From UMGS1387 sp045540015 (lineage in GTDB: Bacteria > Bacillota > Clostridia > Oscillospirales > CAG-382), in assembly GCA_045540015.1 (NCBI GenBank), contig JAZQGP010000049.1:1-64000 (forward strand): DNA of 64,000 bases. The letters are read 5' to 3'. The notes below the pieces were generated by a model. That model saw only the letters and a program-made list of their open reading frames with translations. It did no database searches and had not been told where the DNA came from. The position numbers and the translations under genes were made by a program. This document shows positions 24,100-32,665 of the stretch, piece after piece. Every line of letters starts with the position of its first letter. The stretch's first letter is position 1.

Positions 24100-25293
24100 A
24101 TGAAAAAGTTTCTCGCACTCGTGCTTGCCTGCCTTATGGTATTTGCAATGGCAGCATGCACAAACGACGCTCCTGTAGCAGGCAACAATGACGACGCAAC
24201 AGGAGAAAAGGTTCTCAAAATCGGCGTATTCGAACCCTCTACAGGCGACTCCGCTTCCGGCGGTAAGAAGGAAATCCTCGGCATGCAGTATGCAAATGCT
24301 GAAACTCCTACCGTAACAATCGGCGGCGAAGAATACAAGATCGAGCTTGTTCTCGCTGACAACGGCTCTTCCACAGACAAGGCTCCTTCCGCAGCAGCAG
24401 CTCTTGTTGACGCTGACGTTTCCATCGTACTCGGTTCCTACGGTTCCGGCGTATCCATGGCAGGAAGCCAGTTCTTTGACGAAGCAGGTCTTGCAGCTAT
24501 AGGCGTTACCTGCACAAACCCCAACGTAACAGCAGGCAACAGCCACTACTTCAGAATTTGCTTCCTCGATCCCTTCCAGGGTTCCGTTCTTGCAAACTTC
24601 GCAGTTGACAAGTTCGAAGCAAAGACAGCATACCTTCTCGGCGAGCTCGGCAACGAGTACGACCAGGGTCTTATCACTTTCTTTGAACAGGCATTCACTG
24701 CAGCAGGCGGCAAGGTAATCAAGGACTCCTTCCCGACAAACAACGCAGACTTCACAACCTACCTCAACAAGGCAAAGGACGAAGGCGCTGACGTTATCTT
24801 CACACCCGTATCCATCGCATATGCTACCCAGATCATCACCCAGGCAGCAACTCTCGGCATCGAAGCTCCCATTCTCGGTTCCGACACACTCGATGACAAC
24901 AAGGTTCTCGAGGCTGCAAAGGATACAGCAGTTCAGGTTTACGTTTCCACCTTCTATCAGGAAGGCGGTTCTCCTGAATTCGACGCAGGTATCAAGGAAT
25001 ACATCAACACCAACGCTGACGCTCTTACAGCAAACGGCGGCAACGATACAATCTCCGCAGTTACAGCAATGGGATATGATGCATACTATGTAGCTCTCGA
25101 AGCTATCAAGGCTGCTGACAGCGCTGACAAGGAAGCTATCAAGGCTGCACTTGCTGGTGTTAAGTACGACGGTGTTTCCGGTCACATCGAATTTGATGAA
25201 ATCGGCGACGCACTTCGTGACACAGCTTACATCAAGACCAGCGACAATGCAACTGCTTCCTGGACTCTCGAAACAGTTCAGAAGGCTGCATAA
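24100..25293 (+). CDS. livJ: Branched-chain amino acid ABC transporter, substrate-binding lipoprotein
   Basis: A 397-residue lipoprotein: signal peptide with lipobox MAAC, then a two-lobe periplasmic-binding fold of the leucine/isoleucine/valine type (KIGVFEPSTGDSASGGKKEILGMQYA, LVLADNGSSTDKAPSAAAALV, YLLGELGNEYDQGL). It captures amino acids outside the membrane for LivHM. TTGGAGG lies 8 bases before the ATG at 24100. The codon-aligned antisense frame is open for almost the whole gene, meaning TTA, CTA and TCA codons are nearly absent, a sign of strong codon bias and high expression. Confidence 0.93.
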   Translation: MKKFLALVLACLMVFAMAACTNDAPVAGNNDDATGEKVLKIGVFEPSTGDSASGGKKEILGMQYANAETPTVTIGGEEYKIELVLADNGSSTDKAPSAAAALVDADVSIVLGSYGSGVSMAGSQFFDEAGLAAIGVTCTNPNVTAGNSHYFRICFLDPFQGSVLANFAVDKFEAKTAYLLGELGNEYDQGLITFFEQAFTAAGGKVIKDSFPTNNADFTTYLNKAKDEGADVIFTPVSIAYATQIITQAATLGIEAPILGSDTLDDNKVLEAAKDTAVQVYVSTFYQEGGSPEFDAGIKEYINTNADALTANGGNDTISAVTAMGYDAYYVALEAIKAADSADKEAIKAALAGVKYDGVSGHIEFDEIGDALRDTAYIKTSDNATASWTLETVQKAA

Positions 25294-25316
25294 GCAATTT
25301 TAAAGCTTGATACTCC

Positions 25317-25357
25317 GCTTGGCAGAGGAAACTCTGCCAAGCGTTTAGTGCTTTTTT
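25317..25357 (+). terminator. Attenuating terminator between livJ and livH
   Basis: An 11-bp perfect stem GCTTGGCAGAG/CTCTGCCAAGC with a GAAA tetraloop (25317-25342). A T6 run comes 9 bases later. This probably lets livJ outnumber the membrane and ATPase subunits, as is common for binding-protein genes. Confidence 0.75.
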
Positions 25358-25488
25358 ACAAGTAATCTTTTTTGACATTCCGTAAAGGGAATAAGCTGTG
25401 TTTTTGTTCCTTTTCCGGACTGCCAAAGTCCGCGGCAGTCTGTAAAAATGCTTTTTTGACTGTACTAATATAAAAGTGAGGTGCTCTT

Positions 25489-26364
25489 GTGCAATACGCT
25501 GTTTCTATTCTGATGTCGGGAATCTCTCTCGGCGGACAGTACGCACTCATTGCCATCGGATACACGATGGTTTACGGTATTTTAAGACTTATCAACTTCG
25601 CTCACGGTGACGTGTTCATGGTTGCGGGTATGATGCTTATTTTCATGGTTAGCTCGCTTCCGTGGTATTATTCAATTATACTCATTGTTGCCGCAACGAT
25701 TTTGCTCGGCTTTGTCATTGAACGTGCAGCCTATGCACCTTTACGGCAAGCTCCACGTATGAGCGTTATGATTTCGGCAATAGGTGTCAGCTATCTTCTG
25801 CAGAATCTCATGACTTACATAACCGCAGGTCAGCCGCAGTATTATCCGAAGATTCCTTTCCTTTCGGAAACAATTACTGTTTACGGCACACCTACCCAGT
25901 GGGCAAAGCTTATAACACCTGTTATCGTAATCGTTCTTGTATTCGCACTGACACAGCTTATCAACCACACCAAAATAGGTATGGCAATGAGGGCTGTATC
26001 CAAGGATTTTGAAACGAGCCGTCTTATGGGTATACGAATCAACAGCGTAATTTCCGCAACCTTCATTATAGGCTCGGCTCTTGCCGCTATCGGTTCTGTG
26101 CTTTACTTCACAAACTTCTCGGTAATCGTTCCTACATCGGGTGCGCTTCCCGGACTTCGTGCATTCGTTGCAGCGGTGTTCGGCGGAATCGGCTCCGTTC
26201 CGGGTGCGGTTGTCGGTGCGTTTATCATCGGTATATGCGAGAGCATCATAAGAGGTTCCGATTTTGCAACCTTCTCGGATGCGTTTACCTTCGCACTTCT
26301 CATCATCATTCTCGTTGTAAAGCCCACGGGACTCTTTGGCGAGAAGACAACAGACAAGGTTTAA
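25489..26364 (+). CDS. livH: Branched-chain amino acid ABC transporter permease LivH
   Basis: A 291-residue inner-membrane permease with about eight spans and the LivH core: YALIAIGYTMVYGILRLINFAHGD, RAAYAPLRQAPRMSVMISAIGVS and RAVSKDFETSRLMGI, the cytoplasmic loop that contacts the ATPases. The start is GTG at 25489, with GAGG eight bases before it. It pairs with LivM to form the channel. Confidence 0.93.
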   Translation: MQYAVSILMSGISLGGQYALIAIGYTMVYGILRLINFAHGDVFMVAGMMLIFMVSSLPWYYSIILIVAATILLGFVIERAAYAPLRQAPRMSVMISAIGVSYLLQNLMTYITAGQPQYYPKIPFLSETITVYGTPTQWAKLITPVIVIVLVFALTQLINHTKIGMAMRAVSKDFETSRLMGIRINSVISATFIIGSALAAIGSVLYFTNFSVIVPTSGALPGLRAFVAAVFGGIGSVPGAVVGAFIIGICESIIRGSDFATFSDAFTFALLIIILVVKPTGLFGEKTTDKV

Positions 26365-26382
26365 TAAGGGGGCATTTGCAAT

Positions 26383-27627
26383 ATGTTGAATCAGAAAAAA
26401 AGCAAAACAAGCACCCTTGTTTCAATGGGGCTTATACTTGTACTTTTTGCAGTTATCGTTGTTCTCGAAAACCTCAATCTTTGGATTCCCGCAGCAAGCC
26501 TTCCAAAGATTCTGAAGCCTACCTCGCTTTTGTTCATCGTACTCAAAAAAGGCGCTGTTTATTCGCTTATCGCAGTTTCAATGAACCTGCTTAACGGCTT
26601 TACCGGTCTTTTCTCCCTCGGTCATGCGGGATTTATGCTTATCGGTGCTTATACATACGCAATCTTCTCGGTTCCCGTAAAGGTTAAGGAATCCGTGTTC
26701 TACAAGTACGGCGGCTCTTCCATCAACTTCTCACTTCAGGAGTTTTACGGAAGCTTTATAAAAAATGAAACTGTTGCAGAGCTTTTAGGTGTTATCACCG
26801 CAATGCTCATGGCAGGCTGTATAGCAGCATTTCTGGCATTTCTTATCGGTCTTCCCGTACTTCGCTTAAAGAGCGACTACCTTGCAATAGCAACCCTCGG
26901 TTTTGCCGAGATTTTACGCGCGCTTTTCCAGTGGGAAGCACATGCATGGGGCAGAATTACAAACGGTGCGAACATGATTAAGGGCTTTCCCACCTTTGCA
27001 GACTTTAACATCAAGGCTGCAAACGGAAAAACAGTGCTTTATCTTTCAACTCTGTTCCCGTTTATAGTCGCGGGTATATGCATAGGCATTATGGTGCTTA
27101 TCATAAAATCCACTCACGGCAGAGCGTTCAAGGCTATCCGTGATGACGAAATTGCTGCAGAGTCCATGGGAATCGGTCTTGCAAAGCACAAGATGCTTTC
27201 CTTCTGCATTTCCGCATTCTTTGCAGGTATCGGCGGCGTGCTTTACGCAATGTACTCCACAACAGTTCAGGCAAAGCCCTTTACCTCAGCACTTACATAT
27301 GAGCTTCTTCTCATTGTAGTTATCGGCGGTATCGGTTCTGTTTCGGGAAGCTGCATTTCGGCATTCTTATTTGTTGCCTGCTCCGAGTGGTGGTTGAGAT
27401 TCCTTGACAAGACTACATACATCGGCGACTTCCAGGTTCCGCTTCTCAGAGACGGCTTCCGTATGGTTGTGTTCTCGGTTGTTATCATGATTATCGTTCT
27501 GTTCTTCAGAAAGGGTATCATGGGCGACAAGGAGCTTCCCGATGTTGCAAGAAATATCGCAAGATTTATAACAGGCAAGAATAAAAAAGCAAAGAAAGCC
27601 GACAAAACGGAAGGAGGAGCACAGTAA
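26383..27627 (+). CDS. livM: Branched-chain amino acid ABC transporter permease LivM
   Basis: A 414-residue permease. It has LivM hallmarks such as SMNLLNGFTGLFSLGHAGFMLIGA, LPVLRLKSDYLAIATLGFAEI and GRAFKAIRDDEIAAESMGI. The C-terminal tail is basic and Lys-rich. It begins 18 bases after livH, and its stop shares a base with the livG start (TAATG). Confidence 0.93.
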   Translation: MLNQKKSKTSTLVSMGLILVLFAVIVVLENLNLWIPAASLPKILKPTSLLFIVLKKGAVYSLIAVSMNLLNGFTGLFSLGHAGFMLIGAYTYAIFSVPVKVKESVFYKYGGSSINFSLQEFYGSFIKNETVAELLGVITAMLMAGCIAAFLAFLIGLPVLRLKSDYLAIATLGFAEILRALFQWEAHAWGRITNGANMIKGFPTFADFNIKAANGKTVLYLSTLFPFIVAGICIGIMVLIIKSTHGRAFKAIRDDEIAAESMGIGLAKHKMLSFCISAFFAGIGGVLYAMYSTTVQAKPFTSALTYELLLIVVIGGIGSVSGSCISAFLFVACSEWWLRFLDKTTYIGDFQVPLLRDGFRMVVFSVVIMIIVLFFRKGIMGDKELPDVARNIARFITGKNKKAKKADKTEGGAQ

Positions 27628-28490
27628 TGGATAAGAACACAAAAACTCCCGAAAACGTTTTAAGGCTTGAAAATATTACAATGCAGTTCGGCGGCGTTGT
27701 TGCTGTAAACGATTTGTCAATGGAAGTAAACAAGGGCGAAATCGTGTCGCTCATTGGTCCTAACGGTGCAGGTAAAACAACTGTATTCAACGTGGTAACA
27801 GGTGTTTACGAGCCTACCAACGGTGCAATTTACTACGACGGCAAAATGATTATTTCAAATCATCCGCAGGGCAAAATGAAAAAGCTCTACGCCGGCACGA
27901 ACAACGGAAAATTCACGCACGTTATGTCAAAAACTCCCGACAAAATCACGTCCCTCGGAGTTGCAAGAACCTTCCAGAACATAAGACTTTTCAAGTCCAT
28001 GACTGTTTTTGACAACGTACTTGTCGCAAAGCACATGCTCAAAACAAGCAATCTCTTTACGTCAACCTTCCGCATAAACCGCAAGGAAGAGCAGAAGATG
28101 CGTGAGGAAACAGCAGAGCTTTTAAAGCTTCTTGACCTTTACGATGTTAAAGACGAGCTTGCAACAAGCCTTCCCTATGGTAAGCAGAGATACCTTGAAA
28201 TTGCGCGTGCTCTTGCAACAAAGCCGAATCTCTTGCTTCTTGATGAGCCTGCAGCCGGCATGAACCCGCAGGAAACAATGGAGCTTACCGCGTTTATAAA
28301 GAGCATCCGCGACAAGTTCGGTCTTACCATTCTCATGATTGAGCATCACATGAATCTTGTTATGGACATATCCGACAGAATTTACGTTATCGACTTCGGA
28401 AAACTCATTTCCAATGGTGTTCCGGAGGTTGTACAGAACGATGAGGTCGTAATCAAAGCATATCTGGGGGTAGCACAAGACGATGAGTAA
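27627..28490 (+). CDS. livG: Branched-chain amino acid ABC transporter ATPase LivG
   Basis: A 287-residue ABC ATPase. It contains Walker A GPNGAGKTT, the LivG-type long insert after it, the SLPYGKQRYLEIARAL signature region, Walker B LLLLDEPAAGMNP and the H-loop IEHHMNLVM. It powers amino-acid import together with LivF. Overlap with livM indicates translational coupling. Confidence 0.95.
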   Translation: MDKNTKTPENVLRLENITMQFGGVVAVNDLSMEVNKGEIVSLIGPNGAGKTTVFNVVTGVYEPTNGAIYYDGKMIISNHPQGKMKKLYAGTNNGKFTHVMSKTPDKITSLGVARTFQNIRLFKSMTVFDNVLVAKHMLKTSNLFTSTFRINRKEEQKMREETAELLKLLDLYDVKDELATSLPYGKQRYLEIARALATKPNLLLLDEPAAGMNPQETMELTAFIKSIRDKFGLTILMIEHHMNLVMDISDRIYVIDFGKLISNGVPEVVQNDEVVIKAYLGVAQDDE

Positions 28491-29199
28491 CATACTTGAA
28501 ATCAAAGATTTAAGCGTTAACTACGGCGGTATCAATGCCGTCAAAAACATCAGTCTCGACGTACCCGAAGGACAGATTGTAACACTTATCGGTGCAAACG
28601 GTGCAGGTAAAAGCACAGTCCTGCGTACAATAAGCGGTCTTGTAAAAACAAAGAACGGTTCAGTCAAATACAAAGGCGAAGAGCTTCTCGGAAAGTCTCC
28701 CGACGTTATTGTTACAAAGGGTATCACACTCGTTCCCGAAGGCAGACGCGTATTCCCGAACCTTACGGTAAAGGAAAACCTCCGCATCGGTGCGTACCTT
28801 CGCAAAGACAAGCTTGATGACGACTTTGCATACGTATATGATCTTTTCCCGAGACTCAAAGAGCGTGAATGGCAGCTTGCAGGAACGCTTTCCGGCGGTG
28901 AACAGCAGATGCTTGCCGTAGGACGTGCCCTCATGTCAAAGCCGTCGCTCATCATGATGGACGAACCCTCACTCGGACTTGCTCCGCTCGTTGTAAAGAG
29001 CATATTCGACATCATAAAAACAATCAACAAAGAGGGAATCACGGTTCTTCTCATTGAGCAAAATGCAAACATGGCGCTTCAGTGTGCACACACGGCATAC
29101 GTGCTTGAAACAGGCAACATCACAATGACAGGCACCGGTGCCGAGCTTCTTGCGGACGAGCGCATCAAGGAAGCATATCTCGGCAAGAGCAAGAATTAA
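28483..29199 (+). CDS. livF: Branched-chain amino acid ABC transporter ATPase LivF
   Basis: A 238-residue ABC ATPase. It shows Walker A GANGAGKST, signature LSGGEQQMLAVGRAL, Walker B LIMMDEPSLGLAP and H-loop LLIEQNANMAL, where Gln-Asn replaces the usual His region as in most LivF proteins. Its start overlaps the livG end by 8 bases. It is the last transporter gene; asnS follows after 41 bases and may be co-transcribed. Confidence 0.95.
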   Translation: MSNILEIKDLSVNYGGINAVKNISLDVPEGQIVTLIGANGAGKSTVLRTISGLVKTKNGSVKYKGEELLGKSPDVIVTKGITLVPEGRRVFPNLTVKENLRIGAYLRKDKLDDDFAYVYDLFPRLKEREWQLAGTLSGGEQQMLAVGRALMSKPSLIMMDEPSLGLAPLVVKSIFDIIKTINKEGITVLLIEQNANMALQCAHTAYVLETGNITMTGTGAELLADERIKEAYLGKSKN

Positions 29200-29240
29200 C
29201 CGCTAAAAAACAGGCAACACTATTCAAGAGGTATGATATT

Positions 29241-30635
29241 ATGAAAAGAGATTTGATAAGACAGCTTTATGCCGACATGCAGAGCTACGACGGAAAAACC
29301 GTCACTCTCGGCGGCTGGGCAAGAAGCATACGTGACAGCAAGGCTTTCGGTTTTATTGACCTTAACGACGGAAGCTGCTTCAAGGGCGTTCAGGTTGTAT
29401 TTGAGCGCGAAAAAATTGCAAACTACGACGAGATTGCAAAGCAGAATGTAGGTGCAGCACTCGTTATTACGGGTACGGTAGTTCTCACTCCCGAAAACAA
29501 GCAGCCCTTTGAAATCAAGGCAACAGAAGTTCTTGTTGAAGGCACATCCACTCCCGACTACCCTCTCCAGAAGAAGCGTCACACGGTTGAATATCTCCGT
29601 GAGCAGGCATATTTAAGACCGAGAACAAATCTGTTCTCCGCAGTATTTCGTGTAAGAAGCGAGGTTGCATACGCTATTCACTCATTCTTCCACAACCGCG
29701 GCTTTGTATACGTTCACACACCGCTCATCACAGGCTCTGACTGTGAGGGTGCAGGTGAAATGTTCAGAGTAACCACAATCGATCCCGCAAATCCGCCTCT
29801 CAAAGAAGACGGCAGCATCGACTGGTCTCAGGATTTCTTTGGCAAGAGTGCGAACCTCACGGTTTCCGGTCAGCTTGAGGGTGAAACCTACGCTATGGCG
29901 TTCGGCAACATCTACACCTTCGGTCCAACCTTCCGTGCCGAGAACTCCAACACTGCAAGACATGCAGCTGAGTTCTGGATGATTGAGCCGGAAATTGCAT
30001 TTGCTGACCTTGACGACAACATGGCGCTTGCATGGGACATGATAAAGTACATCATAAATCATGTTATGGACACCTGTGCACAGGAGCTTGAGTTCTTCAA
30101 CAATTTTGTTGACAAGACGCTTCTTGAAAGACTTACGGCTCTTCGTGAAAGCGACTACGAAAAGGTAACCTACACAAAGGCAGTAGAGCTTCTAAAGAAC
30201 TCGGGTGCAGACTTCAAATATCCCGTTGAATGGGGTTGTGATCTACAGACCGAACACGAAAGATATCTCACAGAGCAGGTATTCAAGAAGCCGATCTTTG
30301 TTATAGACTATCCCAAGGAAATAAAGTCCTTCTACATGAGAATGAACGACGACGGAAAAACCGTTGCAGCAATGGACCTTCTTGTTCCCGGTGTCGGTGA
30401 AATCATCGGCGGCAGCCAGAGAGAAGAGCGCATTGACGTGCTTCTTGACAGAATGAAGGAATGCAATCTTAACGAAGAGGACTACTGGTGGTACTGCAAT
30501 CTTCGCCGCTATGGCGGAACAAAGCACGCCGGCTACGGTCTCGGCTTTGAGCGCATCATAATGTACCTCACAGGTGTTTCCAACATCCGCGACGTTATCC
30601 CCTATCCCAGAACAGTCGGCAACGCCGAATATTAA
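29241..30635 (+). CDS. asnS: Asparaginyl-tRNA synthetase
   Basis: A 464-residue class IIb synthetase that charges tRNA-Asn. An N-terminal OB-fold anticodon domain (VTLGGWARSIRDSKAFGFIDLNDGS) precedes the catalytic core, with motif 2 FGPTFRAENSNTARHAAEFWMIEPE and motif 3 GLGFERIIMYLTGVSNIRDVIPYPR. Length and motifs are normal. No T-box leader is visible in the short gap to livF, so control is probably from the liv promoters or an internal one that I could not resolve. Confidence 0.96.
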   Translation: MKRDLIRQLYADMQSYDGKTVTLGGWARSIRDSKAFGFIDLNDGSCFKGVQVVFEREKIANYDEIAKQNVGAALVITGTVVLTPENKQPFEIKATEVLVEGTSTPDYPLQKKRHTVEYLREQAYLRPRTNLFSAVFRVRSEVAYAIHSFFHNRGFVYVHTPLITGSDCEGAGEMFRVTTIDPANPPLKEDGSIDWSQDFFGKSANLTVSGQLEGETYAMAFGNIYTFGPTFRAENSNTARHAAEFWMIEPEIAFADLDDNMALAWDMIKYIINHVMDTCAQELEFFNNFVDKTLLERLTALRESDYEKVTYTKAVELLKNSGADFKYPVEWGCDLQTEHERYLTEQVFKKPIFVIDYPKEIKSFYMRMNDDGKTVAAMDLLVPGVGEIIGGSQREERIDVLLDRMKECNLNEEDYWWYCNLRRYGGTKHAGYGLGFERIIMYLTGVSNIRDVIPYPRTVGNAEY

Positions 30636-30901
30636 CTTACTTTTTTTCTTTAGCAGAAAAAAAGTAAGCAAAAAAAGAACTTGATCACAGTTCTGGACGC
30701 TGAATACAAATTTTTAATTATTGTTCTCAAATAACATCCCGACTACTTGAACAGCAGTCGGGATTGCTTTTTATATGTTTTTTCAGAGAAAAAGCAGGCA
30801 AAAAAGAACTTGATAGAATGTTCTGGACGCTGAATACAAATTTTCAATTATTATTCTCAAATATCATCCCGACTACTTGAACAGCAGTCGGGATTGCTTT
30901 T
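30636..30901 (+). repeat. Two direct copies of a ~130-bp terminator-bearing repeat
   Basis: Two near-identical units with a 130-base period run from a hairpin of a T/A-rich type (perfect 14-bp version at 30636-30668) through AAGAACTTGAT, GTTCTGGACGCTGAATACAAATTTT and a terminator stem ATCCCGACT/AGTCGGGAT. The terminator stems are at 30736-30764 and 30866-30894, each followed by T runs. Together they end asnS transcription. The unit's start resembles the dispersed hairpin repeat. Confidence 0.85.
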
Positions 30902-30906
30902 ATTTA

Positions 30907-31452
30907 TCAAAAGTTAAACATTATCGCACTCTTATCTGGTCTAACATAATTCACTTTCCAATCGGGGTGTTTTCTCTTAATTTCTGACCAAACCATTTCG
31001 TTAAACTCATTCCACCCTATTTTTATAACACCGATTTGTTCTATTTCGAAAGCAACCCAACCATTATTATCCATGACAACTTTGCTGTTTAGAAAATCTT
31101 CAGCATAGAGGTGTGTAACGGATGTCATTTCACGTAATGTATGAAGAGTAGTATAGAATCCTATTAGCTCATCACCATCATTTTTAAAAGGATATATCGT
31201 CAATACACTTGGTTCAATAGAATAACTATATTTTTCTGCAAATTCGTGCCCCTTTTCTAAGTATAACACCGCAAGGTTTATTAAAGATTGACTATCTTTC
31301 AATCTTTTTTCTCTTGCTTTTCCAATTTCTTTTATTATATATACTACATAAATAATTATTCCAACTATTACCAACACACCAAGTACAGGAAAGTTAGTAA
31401 TTAATGCATAAAGAAAACCAATTGCTATCATAGCACCAATAACATATCCCAT
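30907..31452 (-). CDS. Membrane protein of unknown function in the JAB module
   Basis: A 181-residue protein with two adjacent hydrophobic segments at the N terminus (about residues 2-20 and 23-42). A soluble, mixed alpha/beta domain of about 130 residues follows, with no motif that I recognise; it contains several Trp and acidic residues and ends at a hydrophobic Phe-rich tip. The start at 31452 follows GGAGAAG. It begins 13 bases after the JAB gene and is clearly co-transcribed with it. Low GC relative to its surroundings suggests acquisition. Confidence 0.6.
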   Translation of the reverse strand: MGYVIGAMIAIGFLYALITNFPVLGVLVIVGIIIYVVYIIKEIGKAREKRLKDSQSLINLAVLYLEKGHEFAEKYSYSIEPSVLTIYPFKNDGDELIGFYTTLHTLREMTSVTHLYAEDFLNSKVVMDNNGWVAFEIEQIGVIKIGWNEFNEMVWSEIKRKHPDWKVNYVRPDKSAIMFNF

Positions 31453-31465
31453 AATATCTTCTCCA

Positions 31466-31882
31466 TTATACAATCAAACATTTTACAACCGCATCGTTTT
31501 TAATGCAATACAACGCCAACTTGCTTTCGCTGACATCATAAATACCACACAAAATTTCTTTCATTTGGCAATTTTCTAAAACTGTCCGCACATATTTCAA
31601 ATCTTCTTTTGAAAGAACACTATTATTCGGATGAGAGTGAACAAATCCGGCAAAGTCAATATTTTCCCTTGCCCACACCATATTTATCACATCATTCATC
31701 GCACGAACATTCGGTATATACGAAAATTCGGTTGCTTCAAGCGGTTCTATGTCGGGAGAAAATCTTACAACGTTTCCCTTGCAGTCCTTTCCAATAATAC
31801 CGCCCTTTTCAATCAAAGCTCCCGAAAAATACTTTCCAATTGTCGTTAAAACTGTTTTTGATATATGTATTCTCAATCCCAC
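31466..31882 (-). CDS. JAB/JAMM-domain metalloprotease-like protein
   Basis: A 138-residue protein consisting of one JAB/MPN domain. The zinc site is visible: a Glu in ALIEKGGIIG (about residue 26), HSHP (about 83-86) and then S-x-x-D in LSKEDL. The H-to-S gap is one residue shorter than the textbook JAMM spacing. Prokaryotic JAB proteins cleave C-terminal tails or isopeptide bonds. No E1/ThiF or ubiquitin-like gene is next to it. The start is GTG at 31882, overlapping the preceding small gene by 10 bases; a TTG at 31876 is an alternative. Confidence 0.75.
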   Translation of the reverse strand: MGLRIHISKTVLTTIGKYFSGALIEKGGIIGKDCKGNVVRFSPDIEPLEATEFSYIPNVRAMNDVINMVWARENIDFAGFVHSHPNNSVLSKEDLKYVRTVLENCQMKEILCGIYDVSESKLALYCIKNDAVVKCLIV

Positions 31883-32025
31883 TTGTTCCAGTGTTCACAC
31901 GATGTGTTCAACTCGGGATTCTTATACGAGCCTACCCTTTTACAATAATACCAGTACGGCGGTTCTTTTGTTCTATCAGTCAAATCAAGCCAATGACACT
32001 CACCACACAAAGTCTGTGAACACAT
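31873..32025 (-). CDS. 50-residue Cys/Trp-rich zinc-ribbon-like protein
   Basis: A short gene starting at the ATG at 32025, four bases after a strong GGAGGGG. The product has a CSQTLCGECHW cluster at the N terminus and further Cys (YYCKR and TSCEHW), a spacing like a small zinc ribbon, with seven Trp/Tyr residues. It is first in the minus-strand module and overlaps the JAB start, so the two are translationally coupled. I do not recognise the family. It could be the JAB partner or substrate. Confidence 0.55.
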   Translation of the reverse strand: MCSQTLCGECHWLDLTDRTKEPPYWYYCKRVGSYKNPELNTSCEHWNKWD

Positions 32026-32076
32026 TTTCCCCTCCGGTATTTCTCATAATACATCCTCCATGATTAAATTTTATAT

Positions 32077-32177
32077 AATGTATACGTTATATTATGTTAA
32101 CATTATATCATGTATAAGTCTATTTGTCAAGTAGTTTTTTCATATAATATTATGTATACATACGATACGTATACATA
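32077..32177. promoter_or_regulatory. Divergent promoters with three palindromic operators
   Basis: The minus promoter is perfect: TTGACA (32130-32125), 17 bases, TATAAT (32107-32102). A plus promoter TTGTCA (32124-32129) with TATTAT (32148-32153) shares the -35 region. Three near-palindromes, AATGTATACGTT (32077-32088), TATGTATACATA (32151-32162) and TACGTATACATA (32166-32177), sit at the two expected start sites. This is a typical layout for a repressor controlling itself and a divergent operon. Confidence 0.8.
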
Positions 32178-32198
32178 AGACTATATGAGGTGAGAAAC

Positions 32199-32414
32199 AT
32201 GAAACTACGCATACTTGACATACTGAAAGAAAAGGGCAAAACGAAGTACTGGCTATACATTCAGCTTGGTTTAAGCTATCAGAATTTCAACAAAATGGTC
32301 AACAATCAAACCTCTGCTATCAAATACGAAAACCTCAAAGCGCTCTGCGACATTCTTGAATGTACGCCAAATGATTTATTTGAGGAATATTACAACAAAG
32401 AAACTCCGACATAA
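32199..32414 (+). CDS. Cro/CI-type helix-turn-helix repressor
   Basis: A 71-residue HTH protein of the small YozG/Cro-like type (RILDILKEKGKTKYWLYIQLG, then NNQTSAIKYENLKALCDILECTPNDLFE). GAGGTGAG lies 5-6 bases before the ATG at 32199; an upstream GTG at 32190 is less likely. It is divergent from the zinc-ribbon/JAB/membrane protein operon, and palindromes flank both start sites, so it most likely represses both directions. Confidence 0.85.
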   Translation: MKLRILDILKEKGKTKYWLYIQLGLSYQNFNKMVNNQTSAIKYENLKALCDILECTPNDLFEEYYNKETPT

Positions 32415-32467
32415 GCCACAAAAGCCCGTGTCGGAGTTAATTTTATATTTGCAACATAAACAAAATT

Positions 32468-32665
32468 GGGCAATTCGTGAATTGCCCTTACAATTTAATA
32501 ATACAATAATGCAAAATGTGAAATCGATGTTGTTTAGACATCGATTTCACCAATCAAAAATTCTTTCCTAAATTTTTTAGCGTGATAAAATGTAAAATCG
32601 AGGTTGTTTAAACCTCGATTTTACCGTTCAAAAGTTCTTTGCCTACTTTCTTTCAAGAAAGTAGG
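32468..32665. repeat. Dispersed hairpin repeats, cluster of three
   Basis: Three hairpins in a row: GGGCAATTC/GAATTGCCC (32468-32487), a 13-bp stem 32518-32530/32538-32550 with loop TGTTTAG, and a 14-bp stem 32592-32605/32611-32624. The last is followed by CGTTCAAAAG and ACTTTCTTTCAAGAAAGT, which runs into dnaJ. The second and third are copies of the family seen at 20958 and 61002, with compensatory changes that keep the stems. On the minus strand they could end dnaJ transcription. Confidence 0.85.

Noticed and set aside
24073..25185. A 370-codon minus-strand frame opposite livJ
   Set aside because: Same explanation: antisense of a highly biased gene, Cys-rich composition, no start signals.
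32025..32060. A 15-codon leader peptide upstream of the zinc-ribbon-like gene
   Set aside because: It has a fair ribosome site, but is too short and lacks any regulatory residue pattern to support.
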